Source: Bacteroidales bacterium
Lineage (GTDB): Bacteria > Bacteroidota > Bacteroidia > Bacteroidales > Muribaculaceae
Assembly: GCA_900768685.1 (NCBI GenBank)
Contig: CAAGDX010000035.1
Location: forward strand, 3,887-67,886
Length of the DNA: 64,000 nt
Direction of reading: 5' to 3'
Below, piece by piece: positions 33,247 through 41,296 of the stretch (the stretch's first letter is position 1; the number at the start of each line of letters is the position of its first letter). The position numbers were made by a program, and so were the translations under genes. Below the pieces are notes generated by a model. That model saw only the letters and a program-made list of their open reading frames with translations. It had not been told where the DNA came from and ran no database searches.

Positions 33247-34914
33247 TTACCACTTAAATGTGTGATTTTGCACCGTGCTGTTTCCGCAGGCGTCTGTCAC
33301 TGTTACTTTCAGCGTGTGATTTTTGCCTTTTTTCACTCGTTTGGAGTTTAATTTCAGGGTCATTTTCCCGGACTTGCCGTCAAGTTCGAAAAGTTCGTAT
33401 TTGCCGTCAATTTCTCCGCGGAAAAAGTCTATTCCGCTGAGGTTGTCGGAAATTTTGAGTGCAATTTCACCGCGTACTCCCCATTTTGCCTTGCGAATAG
33501 GCGTGACTGTCGGGGCGGTGTTGTCGGAAGTTATGGCGTATTTGCCAAAACGGTTCACTTTGGCTTCAAGGTAGCCTGCCGGAGAATATTCAGCGGTTAC
33601 GGCTGAGCGTTTAGTGCCGTTCAGACGTACCAGGCAGTATTTCTTTTTGTCTGTCTGGTTGTCGTTTTTGATTGGGATACGGATTTTAATGTTTGAGGCA
33701 AGGGGTACGTTTTTGTTGCCTATTGTCACAATATCTGAAAGATATGTATCTGATGCAACGTGTGTTACGTTGAAATCCATATCGGAGTAGAGACTGTGAG
33801 CGGGAATATCCACACAGATGCCGTCGATGTTATAGCAATTGTTGCCGCGATAGTCATAGAGCAGTCCCTGCCGTGTTTTTTCAGGGATTTCGCAGCGTTT
33901 TCCGGTGATGGTAAAACTGCATTTTGCGGTGTTGCCAAACTCGTCTTTGAGGGTAAAAGTGCATTTGTAGTCTCTTTCCTCACAGATGTTCAGTATGCCG
34001 CAGTTTTCTGCGGTAATCATTGCTCCGAGGGGTTTGGAGTCCGGCACGAAAGTCCACATAAGCCATTTGCCGCTTTCTTGCAGGGTTGCGTAATCCACAA
34101 GGGTGTTCACGGCACGGGTGGCATCAAAGGAAAAACGGTCTATCGTGCGGCTATATACTTGTTTGCCATCTACGTCGAGTGTGAGGTATTTGACACCGTA
34201 AATATTTGTTGTCCCGGTCATTTTGTCGTAGGCATTTATTGCCGGAATCACGTTGCCCCAAGCCGTAAAACCTTTGCTTGTCTCTGCGGCGGCGAGCATT
34301 GCTTTGCTGTCTTTGCCGTTCACGGAACCGCCCTCTGCCGGGATTAGTGCTATTTCACGGACTGCCGGCTTCACGTTGTCCTTGAAAAGACTTTTGTAAA
34401 ACGGTATCGGGTCCAGTGCATCGCCTGTTTCCGTGTCGCGTACGTCCATGTGAAGGTGCGGTCCGGCACTGCTGCCGGCATTTCCGCTGAGTGCTATCAC
34501 TTCGCCGCGTTTCACGGGGATTTCGCCTTCATTAAAGGTGATATCTACAGTGAAAGATTCGCATTTGTATTGCTCTGCACGGACTATTTTGTCTATCTTG
34601 TCGGAAAAACTGCTCAAGTGACCGTAAACTGTTGTCAGTCCGCACTTTGGGTGTGTTACATACACTGCTCGTCCGAAGCCCCAAGGAGATACCAGCACGC
34701 GGCTCACATAGCCGTCTTCCGCACAGTAAATATTGAATCCCGTCTTGCCCTGCGTCTTGAAATCTATGCCGGAATGGAAATGATTTGAACGCAGTTCTCC
34801 AAAGTTTCCTGCAAGCACGGCTGGTATTTTGAGTGGCGGACAAAGGTTTTGTGCCTCTGTTTTTTCTGCAATAGCGGCTGTGAAAAATAGTATGATGAGA
34901 AATATTCTTGTCAT
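33247..34914 (-). CDS. Secreted M23-family metallopeptidase with C-terminal beta domains
   Basis: 555 aa. Signal peptide (1-21, IIFFTAAIAEKTEAQ-type). The LytM/M23 domain spans about 30-175: RSNHFHSGIDFKTQGKTG carries the HxxxD zinc motif, YGHLSSF and AGPHLHMDVRD give the remaining zinc and catalytic His. Such enzymes cut cell-wall peptide cross-links or regulate amidases. About 370 further residues are beta-rich modules (KWGVRGEIALKISDNLSGID), probably Ig-like. All key residues are present, so it is predicted active. Confidence 0.9.
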   Translation of the reverse strand: MTRIFLIILFFTAAIAEKTEAQNLCPPLKIPAVLAGNFGELRSNHFHSGIDFKTQGKTGFNIYCAEDGYVSRVLVSPWGFGRAVYVTHPKCGLTTVYGHLSSFSDKIDKIVRAEQYKCESFTVDITFNEGEIPVKRGEVIALSGNAGSSAGPHLHMDVRDTETGDALDPIPFYKSLFKDNVKPAVREIALIPAEGGSVNGKDSKAMLAAAETSKGFTAWGNVIPAINAYDKMTGTTNIYGVKYLTLDVDGKQVYSRTIDRFSFDATRAVNTLVDYATLQESGKWLMWTFVPDSKPLGAMITAENCGILNICEERDYKCTFTLKDEFGNTAKCSFTITGKRCEIPEKTRQGLLYDYRGNNCYNIDGICVDIPAHSLYSDMDFNVTHVASDTYLSDIVTIGNKNVPLASNIKIRIPIKNDNQTDKKKYCLVRLNGTKRSAVTAEYSPAGYLEAKVNRFGKYAITSDNTAPTVTPIRKAKWGVRGEIALKISDNLSGIDFFRGEIDGKYELFELDGKSGKMTLKLNSKRVKKGKNHTLKVTVTDACGNSTVQNHTFKW

Positions 34915-34965
34915 TAAGAGCCTTAAAATTCAATCTGTTTTGTACTTATTGGAAAACGCTTCCTC

Positions 34966-35790
34966 CTATTTCTTTTCTTCTTCTACCGGCTTACGCACCA
35001 GTGCATACACTATCAGTGCTATACCTGCCAGAATAAACGGAATACTCAGTAACTGACCCATATTAAGCAGCATATCTCTTTCAAATTCTTCCTGTGGATT
35101 TTTTACGAATTCTATCAGGAAGCGTGCCGTAAAAAGTAGGGTGAAGAATACTCCGAATATCAGTCCGGGGCGACGTTGTGCTCCTTTTTTCCAATACATC
35201 CACATCACAAGTCCGAAAATTGCCAGATAGCACAGCATCTCATAAATCTGAGTAGGATGGCATGCCTGTCCTTCATAGAGATAGTGCCATTCCGCTGAGC
35301 GGACAAACATAAATCCCCATGGTAAATCCGTGGCATGACCGAAGATTTCGGAGTTCATGAGATTGCCGAAGCGGATTAGTGCCGCCACGAGTGCCGTAGG
35401 AATAACAAGACGGTCAAAAGTCCATAGCGGATTGCGTTTTGTGGTGATTAAGGAGAACAAAATCACTGCTAAGGCTAATGCTATTGTGCCGCCGTGGCTC
35501 GCCAGTCCGCCCTCCCAGACGTATAGGATTTTTATCGGGTCTTCTTTATATTGGTCCCAAGCGTAGAAAAAAACGTGTCCGAGTCTTGCACCGATGATTG
35601 TGGCTGAAACAACCCAGATGAGCAGTTTGTCTGTCCAGTTTTCCGGTACGCCCTCCTTGCGGAACATTTTCTCTATAATCTTGTATCCTACGATAAACCC
35701 GATGGCAAACATCAGGCTGTACCATCGGATTTTTATAAAGGAATCAATTATCAGAGGATTGACGTCCCAAACTATTGCGTTTGAAATCAT
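34966..35790 (-). CDS. lgt: Prolipoprotein diacylglyceryl transferase
   Basis: 274 aa, seven membrane helices. Transfers diacylglycerol from phosphatidylglycerol to the lipobox Cys of prolipoproteins. Signature IRFGNLMNSEIFGHATDLPWG (essential Arg and Asn, about residue 140), the motif IRWYSLMFAIGFIVGY at the start, and EGGLASHGGTIA. It would serve the many lipoproteins in this window. Located 51 bp before the M23 gene and 31 bp after the oxidoreductase gamma subunit. Confidence 0.95.
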   Translation of the reverse strand: MISNAIVWDVNPLIIDSFIKIRWYSLMFAIGFIVGYKIIEKMFRKEGVPENWTDKLLIWVVSATIIGARLGHVFFYAWDQYKEDPIKILYVWEGGLASHGGTIALALAVILFSLITTKRNPLWTFDRLVIPTALVAALIRFGNLMNSEIFGHATDLPWGFMFVRSAEWHYLYEGQACHPTQIYEMLCYLAIFGLVMWMYWKKGAQRRPGLIFGVFFTLLFTARFLIEFVKNPQEEFERDMLLNMGQLLSIPFILAGIALIVYALVRKPVEEEKK

Positions 35791-35821
35791 ATTTCAGTGT
35801 TGTCTTTTCTTACTTTTATGT

Positions 35822-36361
35822 TTACTCTTTTATGAGGTCCATTCCTATTTTTACGGCTTTTTCGTTTGCCGGAAGCAAGTGGTGATGGCGTTCCGGAAGC
35901 ACTTTTTTCAATCCCGCAAGCACATTTTCCACAGATACGATAGGGTCTGTTTTAATCAGTGCGCCGAGGAGAATCATGTTGTAACTCTTGGCATTGCCAT
36001 ATTCTATTGTGGCGTCCATGGCTTTAACTTCCACTATTCGGATGTCTTTACGCTCCGGCATACGGTGGATGCCGTAAGGGTCGTAAATGAGCAGTCCTCC
36101 TGGTTTTACGGTATGCTCGAATTTGTCCAGGCTCTGCTGGTTTAGTATCACAGCCACATCGTAAGTATCTACAATTGGGGAGTTTATGAGAGTATCGCTG
36201 ATTACTACGGTCACATTTGCCGTTCCGCCTCTCTGTTCCGGTCCGTATGATGGCATCCAGGTTACTTCAAGGTCGTTCATAAGTGCACCGTAAGCAAGGA
36301 TTTTACCCATTGAGAGCACACCCTGTCCGCCAAAACCTGCTATTATTATTTCTTGTTTCAT
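35822..36361 (-). CDS. vorC: 2-oxoacid:ferredoxin oxidoreductase, gamma subunit (Vor/Kor type)
   Basis: 179 aa. Gamma-domain Rossmann-like protein starting EIIIAGFGGQGVLSMGKILA, with MPSYGPEQRGGTANVTVVIS. With the alpha, beta and ferredoxin-like delta subunits it oxidatively decarboxylates 2-oxoacids to acyl-CoA, reducing ferredoxin. Its start codon overlaps the beta subunit stop as TAATG. Annotated Vor in Bacteroides, but 2-oxoglutarate (Kor) is an equally possible substrate. Confidence 0.92.
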   Translation of the reverse strand: MKQEIIIAGFGGQGVLSMGKILAYGALMNDLEVTWMPSYGPEQRGGTANVTVVISDTLINSPIVDTYDVAVILNQQSLDKFEHTVKPGGLLIYDPYGIHRMPERKDIRIVEVKAMDATIEYGNAKSYNMILLGALIKTDPIVSVENVLAGLKKVLPERHHHLLPANEKAVKIGMDLIKE

Positions 36362-37128
36362 TACTTTACTTCGTTTTTGATATCACCAAGTTTATAATGT
36401 TCTCCCATGTGTTCACGCATCCAGAGGTTTGCATCGTGAGGTGTCATTTTCCATCCGGAACTGCATGTTCCGAGTATTTCCACTACGGAAGTGCCACGTT
36501 TGTTCATTGAGTTTGCAAAAGCCTGAGAGATTGCTTTTTTTGCTTTCTTCACTGCGGCGGGAGTGTCAACGGATTGCCTTGTAACGTAGCATGTTCCGTC
36601 AAGTTTCGCGAGTAATTCCGTGATATTCAGCGGATAGCCGTTCAGGTCTATGCGGCGGCCGTAAGGTGTGGTGGCTGTTTTCATACCTTCCAGAGTTGTT
36701 GGAGCCATTTGTCCGCCTGTCATGCCGTAAATACCGTTGTTTATGAAGATTATGGCTATATTTTCACCGCGGTTTGCTGCGTGAATGGTTTCTGCAGTGC
36801 CTATTGCGGCAAGGTCACCGTCGCCCTGGTATGTAAACACCAGATTTTCAGGGTTTAAGCGTTTGATAGCAGTGGCAAGTGCAGGTGCACGTCCGTGTGC
36901 GGCTTCAACCCAATCCACATCTATGTATTTGTATGCAAAAACAGCACAGCCTACGGGCGCTATACCCACCACCTTGTCTGCATAGTTTTCTTCTTCAAGT
37001 ATTTCCGCTATTATTTTGTGCACCACGCCGTGGCTGCAACCCGGGCAGTAGTGCATAGTATTGTCGTTCAGCAGTCGCGGTTTCGCATATACGCGATTCT
37101 CGGGACAGATTATATCTTCCGGTTTCAT
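36361..37128 (-). CDS. 2-oxoacid:ferredoxin oxidoreductase, beta subunit (TPP-binding)
   Basis: 255 aa. TPP-binding subunit: MHYCPGCSHGVVHKIIAEI at the start, AHGRAPALATAIKRLNPE, FTYQGDGDLAAIGTAE (GDG motif with the Mg2+/TPP ligands) and IIFINNGIYGMTGGQMAPT. Annotated in relatives as KorB or VorA. It overlaps the alpha subunit by 4 bp (ATGA) and gamma by 1 bp, so the three are translationally coupled. Confidence 0.93.
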   Translation of the reverse strand: MKPEDIICPENRVYAKPRLLNDNTMHYCPGCSHGVVHKIIAEILEEENYADKVVGIAPVGCAVFAYKYIDVDWVEAAHGRAPALATAIKRLNPENLVFTYQGDGDLAAIGTAETIHAANRGENIAIIFINNGIYGMTGGQMAPTTLEGMKTATTPYGRRIDLNGYPLNITELLAKLDGTCYVTRQSVDTPAAVKKAKKAISQAFANSMNKRGTSVVEILGTCSSGWKMTPHDANLWMREHMGEHYKLGDIKNEVK

Positions 37129-38204
37129 AACAATTCTTTTTTGAGAGCATTGAGGATTTCAGACGGGTTCGGAACAATTCCGCCCATTCTGCCAAAGTGG
37201 CACACTTTCTTGTTTCTGCCTACTGCCAGACGTACGTCTTCTATCATTTGTCCGGCATTGAGTTCTGTCACAAGTACGCCTTTGCAGTGTTCTGCCACGG
37301 ACGCTATTGCATCGTACGGGAACGGCCAGAGAGTTATGGGGCGAATTAGTCCCACTTTTATGCCTTCCGCTCTTGCATCTTCTATTGCTTTGAGGCATAT
37401 ACGTGCCACGGAGCCGAATGCCACTATCAAGTATTCCGCATCTTCCGTGTGGTATGCGGCATAGCGTACTTCATTTTTCTCTATTTCGCGGTAGGTCTGT
37501 TGGAATCGCTCATTGTTTTTCTCCATTAATGCGGAGTCGAGTTCAAGCGATGTCACAACGTTCGGCTTGCGGTTTGCGGAGTGTCCCGTGCAAGCCCAGG
37601 GGCATTGACGTGCTATTTCTTCCGCCGTTCTGCGTGGTTTTGGCTCGGGGAGCACCACTTTTTCCATCATTTGACCTACAATACCGTCTGCAAGTATCAT
37701 TGCCGGAGTGCGGTACTTGAATGCCAGGTCAAATCCCAGTCCCACGAAGTCTGCCATTTCCTGCACTGTTGCCGGTGCAAGCACTATCAGGTGATAGTCG
37801 CCGTGGCCGCCGCCTTTGGTGGCTTGGAAATAGTCGCTCTGCGATGGATGAATTGTTCCCAGTCCCGGTCCGCCGCGCATCACGTTTACTATCAGTGCAG
37901 GCAACTCGGAGGCTGCAAGGTATGATATTCCCTCTTGCATAAGGCTGATGCCCGGGCTTGAGGAAGAGGTCATCACGGCTTTGCCTGTTGCTGCTCCGCC
38001 ATATACCATATTTATTGATGCTACTTCGCTTTCTGCCTGGAGAACCACCATTCCCGTCGTTTCCCAGGGCATTTCCGCTTCCAAGGTCTCGAGAACCTCG
38101 GATTGCGGTGTGATTGGGTAGCCGAAGTATCCGTCAACACCATAGCGTATTGCCGCGTGTGCTATGGCTTCGTTACCCTTCATCAGTTTAATCTCTGAAT
38201 TCAT
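37125..38204 (-). CDS. vorB: 2-oxoacid:ferredoxin oxidoreductase, alpha subunit (VorB/KorA)
   Basis: 359 aa. Starts KLMKGNEAIAHAAIRYGVDG and YFGYPITPQSEVLE, typical of the alpha subunit, with AESEVASINMVYGGAATGKAVMT and a C-terminal VLVTELNAGQMIEDVR. Forms the active site with the beta subunit. It is 38 bp downstream of the small ferredoxin-like subunit. Confidence 0.93.
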   Translation of the reverse strand: MNSEIKLMKGNEAIAHAAIRYGVDGYFGYPITPQSEVLETLEAEMPWETTGMVVLQAESEVASINMVYGGAATGKAVMTSSSSPGISLMQEGISYLAASELPALIVNVMRGGPGLGTIHPSQSDYFQATKGGGHGDYHLIVLAPATVQEMADFVGLGFDLAFKYRTPAMILADGIVGQMMEKVVLPEPKPRRTAEEIARQCPWACTGHSANRKPNVVTSLELDSALMEKNNERFQQTYREIEKNEVRYAAYHTEDAEYLIVAFGSVARICLKAIEDARAEGIKVGLIRPITLWPFPYDAIASVAEHCKGVLVTELNAGQMIEDVRLAVGRNKKVCHFGRMGGIVPNPSEILNALKKELL

Positions 38205-38242
38205 ATCGTAAATTGGGGAGAGAGCTTTTGTTACGGTTAACC

Positions 38243-38473
38243 TTATTTTTCAATTACTTTATATACCTCGATGCAGCCGTCCGGACAAACTGTGGCACAT
38301 GAAGCACAACCTATGCATGCTTCTGCATTTATAACTGTTGCAAAGTGGTAGCCGCGATTGTTTACTTCTTTTGGTTGGAGTAGCAAAACCTTTGTAGGAC
38401 AGGCTACAACGCATAGGTTGCAACCTTTGCATCTTTCAGTATTTATAGTAACTGCACCATATATTTTTGGCAT
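38243..38473 (-). CDS. vorD: 2x[4Fe-4S] ferredoxin-like delta subunit
   Basis: 76 aa. Two CxxCxxCxxxCP clusters: CKGCNLCVVACP and CIGCASCATVCP. Electron-transfer subunit of the oxidoreductase and first gene of the operon; TATCTTTG -7 element at 38516-38523 on the minus strand. Confidence 0.93.
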   Translation of the reverse strand: MPKIYGAVTINTERCKGCNLCVVACPTKVLLLQPKEVNNRGYHFATVINAEACIGCASCATVCPDGCIEVYKVIEK

Positions 38474-38515
38474 AGTGTATTGTCTTTTTTGTCGTTTTGG
38501 TTGTTATTAGTGTCA

Positions 38516-38523
38516 CAAAGATA
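38516..38523 (-). promoter_or_regulatory. -7 promoter element of the ferredoxin-oxidoreductase operon
   Basis: The minus strand reads TATCTTTG, 43 nt upstream of the ferredoxin start codon. Confidence 0.6.
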
Positions 38524-38649
38524 CAAATTTTCTTTTGAAAATATGTTATTTAACATAAACTTAACTATTGGCACAAATTTTTATTTGTGTGCTATTATTG
38601 GCAAAAACTGCTGAAATGTTGGTGATTATAGCGGATTTCTCAATTTTTC

Positions 38650-38690
38650 AAAAGCAAAAAAGGCTGCAAACACCACTGCTTGCAGCCTTC
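38650..38690 (-). terminator. Intrinsic terminator after the surface-protein operon
   Basis: On the minus strand AAGGCTGCAA, a 10-nt loop and TTGCAGCCTT form a 10-bp stem followed by TTTTG and a further T-run. Confidence 0.9.
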
Positions 38691-38713
38691 CTGATTATGG
38701 ATTATTTGAAGAT

Positions 38714-40051
38714 TTAAAACCACACTTCGTATTCTCCGTCCCATTCGGTGTCAATGCGGATACCACCGTTGTTTACACCGGATGTGAGGAATTTACCTTT
38801 AATGGTAGTCAACTGATTGCGGCGATAGTCTATCTGTACGCCCGGTGTGCTGCACACAGTTTTGCCTTTGCTGTCTGTGATTTTCACAGTGGCATTTACA
38901 AAGGAAGATGTGCCGTTTACCAATATCCAGTCGCTGCCTAACTCAAGTTCTTCCGCACTGCTGTCAAAATCTGCAAGAGAGCGAGAGTATGAAATGCCTA
39001 AAAGGGCATCGTTTGGTTTTCCTGTGAGGATGTTGAATGAAGATGGGAAATAGCCTTCGTATGCTATGCTTACGGTCATTTCTTCAATTGCCGGGAAGTT
39101 GTTCGGATTTTTACGTCTGAGTTCCTGATATTCCGCAATTTCCTCAGCGTCAACTATTATGCGGTATTTTGCGAGCGGTCGCTCAAGTTCCACCACCGTT
39201 ATCGCTCCCTGAGCCGGGACGGATATGCCGCTCTTATTGCCGTATGCCGTATCTTTGGCGTCTGTGTTTGCGACGTATGGTTCGGTGATGATTTTTACGG
39301 CTTTCAGGCTTTCCGTGTCATAATATTTGTCTGCCAGCGGAGCCTCTGCCACTGCGTAATCCGCCCACAAATTCATGTCGTATTCACCTTCGCATACCTG
39401 CATTTGCAGTTCATAGAGACCTTCGGGCAGCAGGGTAGGGGTGATTTCTTTGTGCAGAACCACAACGTCTGTACCTGCTTTGCGGAGTTCTGCCACGCAA
39501 CGCAGTTTGTAGCCTGCTTCTGCGGCACGAGCTTGTGTCTGCTCGGGTGTGAAGTCTGCAAGTCCGGATTCTGTAGGAATGAGTTGCACGGTAAGCACAG
39601 GCAGGGAGAATGAACCGCGAACACATGGGATTGTGACGCGTGTCACGCTCATTTCTTTCACGTCTGCATCTGCCACGCCGGAAATTAGGTCCGTATCTGC
39701 TGCGGATTCTGCCACAGCCCATTCATGCAGAGCCGTGAGGGTTGATGTTTCTGCCGGAGTCCGGTCTGCGTTCACAATAGCCGCCATTTTGTACTGTCCT
39801 GCCTCCAGAGGGAGAAGCACGGAGGCTATGGCTTTAGCATTGTCAAAGTCGTATGTGGTAACAAGGTCGCCTGAGGTATCATAAACGTAAAGTTTTATTT
39901 GTTCTACCGCAACGTCCGGGCAACTGCTGTTGTCTATTGCCACGGCTACGCCGCCTTGCGGCACGTGCGAGTCGCTACTGCAGGCTGTGAAACCTGAAAG
40001 CATTGCTGCACAAAGCAGTGCGTTTGCTATTTTTTTGAAAAACGTTTTCAT
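38714..40051 (-). CDS. FimB/Mfa2-like or DUF6562-type surface lipoprotein
   Basis: 445 aa. Lipobox FTAC (Cys at about residue 24). The middle holds fimbrillin-anchor-like segments: VEQIKLYVYDTSGDLVTTYDF, PLEAGQYKMAAIVNADRTP and a beta-rich C-terminus ending GGIRIDTEWDGEYEVWF, a terminal motif I associate with DUF6562 proteins. Family assignment is tentative. It overlaps the upstream OmpA-like gene by 4 bp (ATGA) and is the last gene of a three-gene surface operon. A role as outer-membrane anchor or adhesin is inferred. Confidence 0.7.
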   Translation of the reverse strand: MKTFFKKIANALLCAAMLSGFTACSSDSHVPQGGVAVAIDNSSCPDVAVEQIKLYVYDTSGDLVTTYDFDNAKAIASVLLPLEAGQYKMAAIVNADRTPAETSTLTALHEWAVAESAADTDLISGVADADVKEMSVTRVTIPCVRGSFSLPVLTVQLIPTESGLADFTPEQTQARAAEAGYKLRCVAELRKAGTDVVVLHKEITPTLLPEGLYELQMQVCEGEYDMNLWADYAVAEAPLADKYYDTESLKAVKIITEPYVANTDAKDTAYGNKSGISVPAQGAITVVELERPLAKYRIIVDAEEIAEYQELRRKNPNNFPAIEEMTVSIAYEGYFPSSFNILTGKPNDALLGISYSRSLADFDSSAEELELGSDWILVNGTSSFVNATVKITDSKGKTVCSTPGVQIDYRRNQLTTIKGKFLTSGVNNGGIRIDTEWDGEYEVWF

Positions 40052-41274
40052 TTCGTTCTCTCCTTTCTGTCTGTTACCACTACGCGACGTGCTTTCTTGG
40101 AGTCTGTTGCGTTGTAGTCGATACCATTACCTGAAACTTCAATTCGAGATTCGTCAATACCCATTTTCACAAGTGCGTTTTTCACTGCTTTTGCACGGCG
40201 GAGTGACAATCCGGTGTTCACCTTGCGGCTACCTGTTTTGTCGCACCAACCTGTCACGAGTACTTTCACTTCAGGATTTGCTTGCAGAGTATCGTGAATT
40301 GCTTGTACTTTTTCTTTCTCGCTTTCGCGGATTGAGGATTTGTCAAAGTCAAAGTATATTTCCGGGAATGTGAGTTCTTCCACCACCGGTTCAGGTTCTT
40401 CTACGACTCTTTTTGGAGCCGGTTCCGGTTCTACCACTGTCGGTTCCGGCTCGGCAGGTGTTTCCACAACTTCCGGAGCAGGTTCCGGTGCAACTTCCGG
40501 CACGATAGGTGCTTTTTTCTGCTTTTTGCCGAACGACCATCCTATACGTACACCGCTTTCCCAGATATAGTTTGCTTTATGAGCACATTCTGCAATTCCG
40601 TCCATGCCTTTGCCTGTGAGGTAAGTGATGCCGGAGTAGAGTCCGAGGTTCAGTCGCTCCGTTACGGCGTAAGTCACCTGAACATTGCCGCCTGCACCCA
40701 GATGCCAGCGATTTTTGTCTTTTATCAGGCTGTTGCCGCCGTCAATTGCTTTTATGTCTGCCTTTGTGCCTACTGCGGAAACCATTGGGGATAGTTCCAG
40801 TTTCCAGCGGCTGTCACGCAGGGAGCGGAAAAAGCCAAAAACGTTCACATTAAGTCTCAGTCCATACTGTTGCAGGCAAACGGCACTTTTCAGAGCGGAA
40901 TAGTCGTAACCTGTAAGTCCTGCAACCGGTGCGTAATATGTAGTTCCGTTTGCTCCCAGCCAATAATTCGTGTTTGTGCAACATTCACGAGAGTAGAGGT
41001 TCGCTTTCCCCCATTTTGCAGAGAGTTCTGCAGAGAATATACTGTTAAAGCGGTAGCCCCCAAACAGTCCTGCTGCAAAGCCGAAACCTGTCTTGTCTGC
41101 TCCGAAAGAACTGAATGTATTAAACCCGAAAGGTACTCCGCCTTCAATGCCGGCGTACCATTCCGTGGCATCTAAACTCGTGACTTTTTCTGCTGCTACG
41201 GTTTCCTGTGCCTGAACTTGTCCGGCAAGGAACCATAGTGAAAAAATCATTAAAATTGCTTTTGATGTTTTCAT
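40048..41274 (-). CDS. OmpA-like outer membrane protein with Pro/Glu-rich linker
   Basis: 408 aa from ATG 41274, which gives a clean signal peptide (MKTSKAILMIFSLWFLAG..QAQ); the ATG at 41385 lies inside the preceding gene's coding end and is rejected. Residues about 35-240 form an eight-stranded-type barrel (WYAGIEGGVPFGFNTFSSFG to WESGVRIGWSFG). A linker of repeated PEP/VVE units covers about 245-295. The C-terminal OmpA domain has IYFDFDKSSIRESEKEKVQ and RRAKAVKNALVKMGI, which bind peptidoglycan. Middle gene of the operon. Confidence 0.88.
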   Translation of the reverse strand: MKTSKAILMIFSLWFLAGQVQAQETVAAEKVTSLDATEWYAGIEGGVPFGFNTFSSFGADKTGFGFAAGLFGGYRFNSIFSAELSAKWGKANLYSRECCTNTNYWLGANGTTYYAPVAGLTGYDYSALKSAVCLQQYGLRLNVNVFGFFRSLRDSRWKLELSPMVSAVGTKADIKAIDGGNSLIKDKNRWHLGAGGNVQVTYAVTERLNLGLYSGITYLTGKGMDGIAECAHKANYIWESGVRIGWSFGKKQKKAPIVPEVAPEPAPEVVETPAEPEPTVVEPEPAPKRVVEEPEPVVEELTFPEIYFDFDKSSIRESEKEKVQAIHDTLQANPEVKVLVTGWCDKTGSRKVNTGLSLRRAKAVKNALVKMGIDESRIEVSGNGIDYNATDSKKARRVVVTDRKERTK

Positions 41275-41296
41275 TATTGTGAGTTTTCTTTTTCTT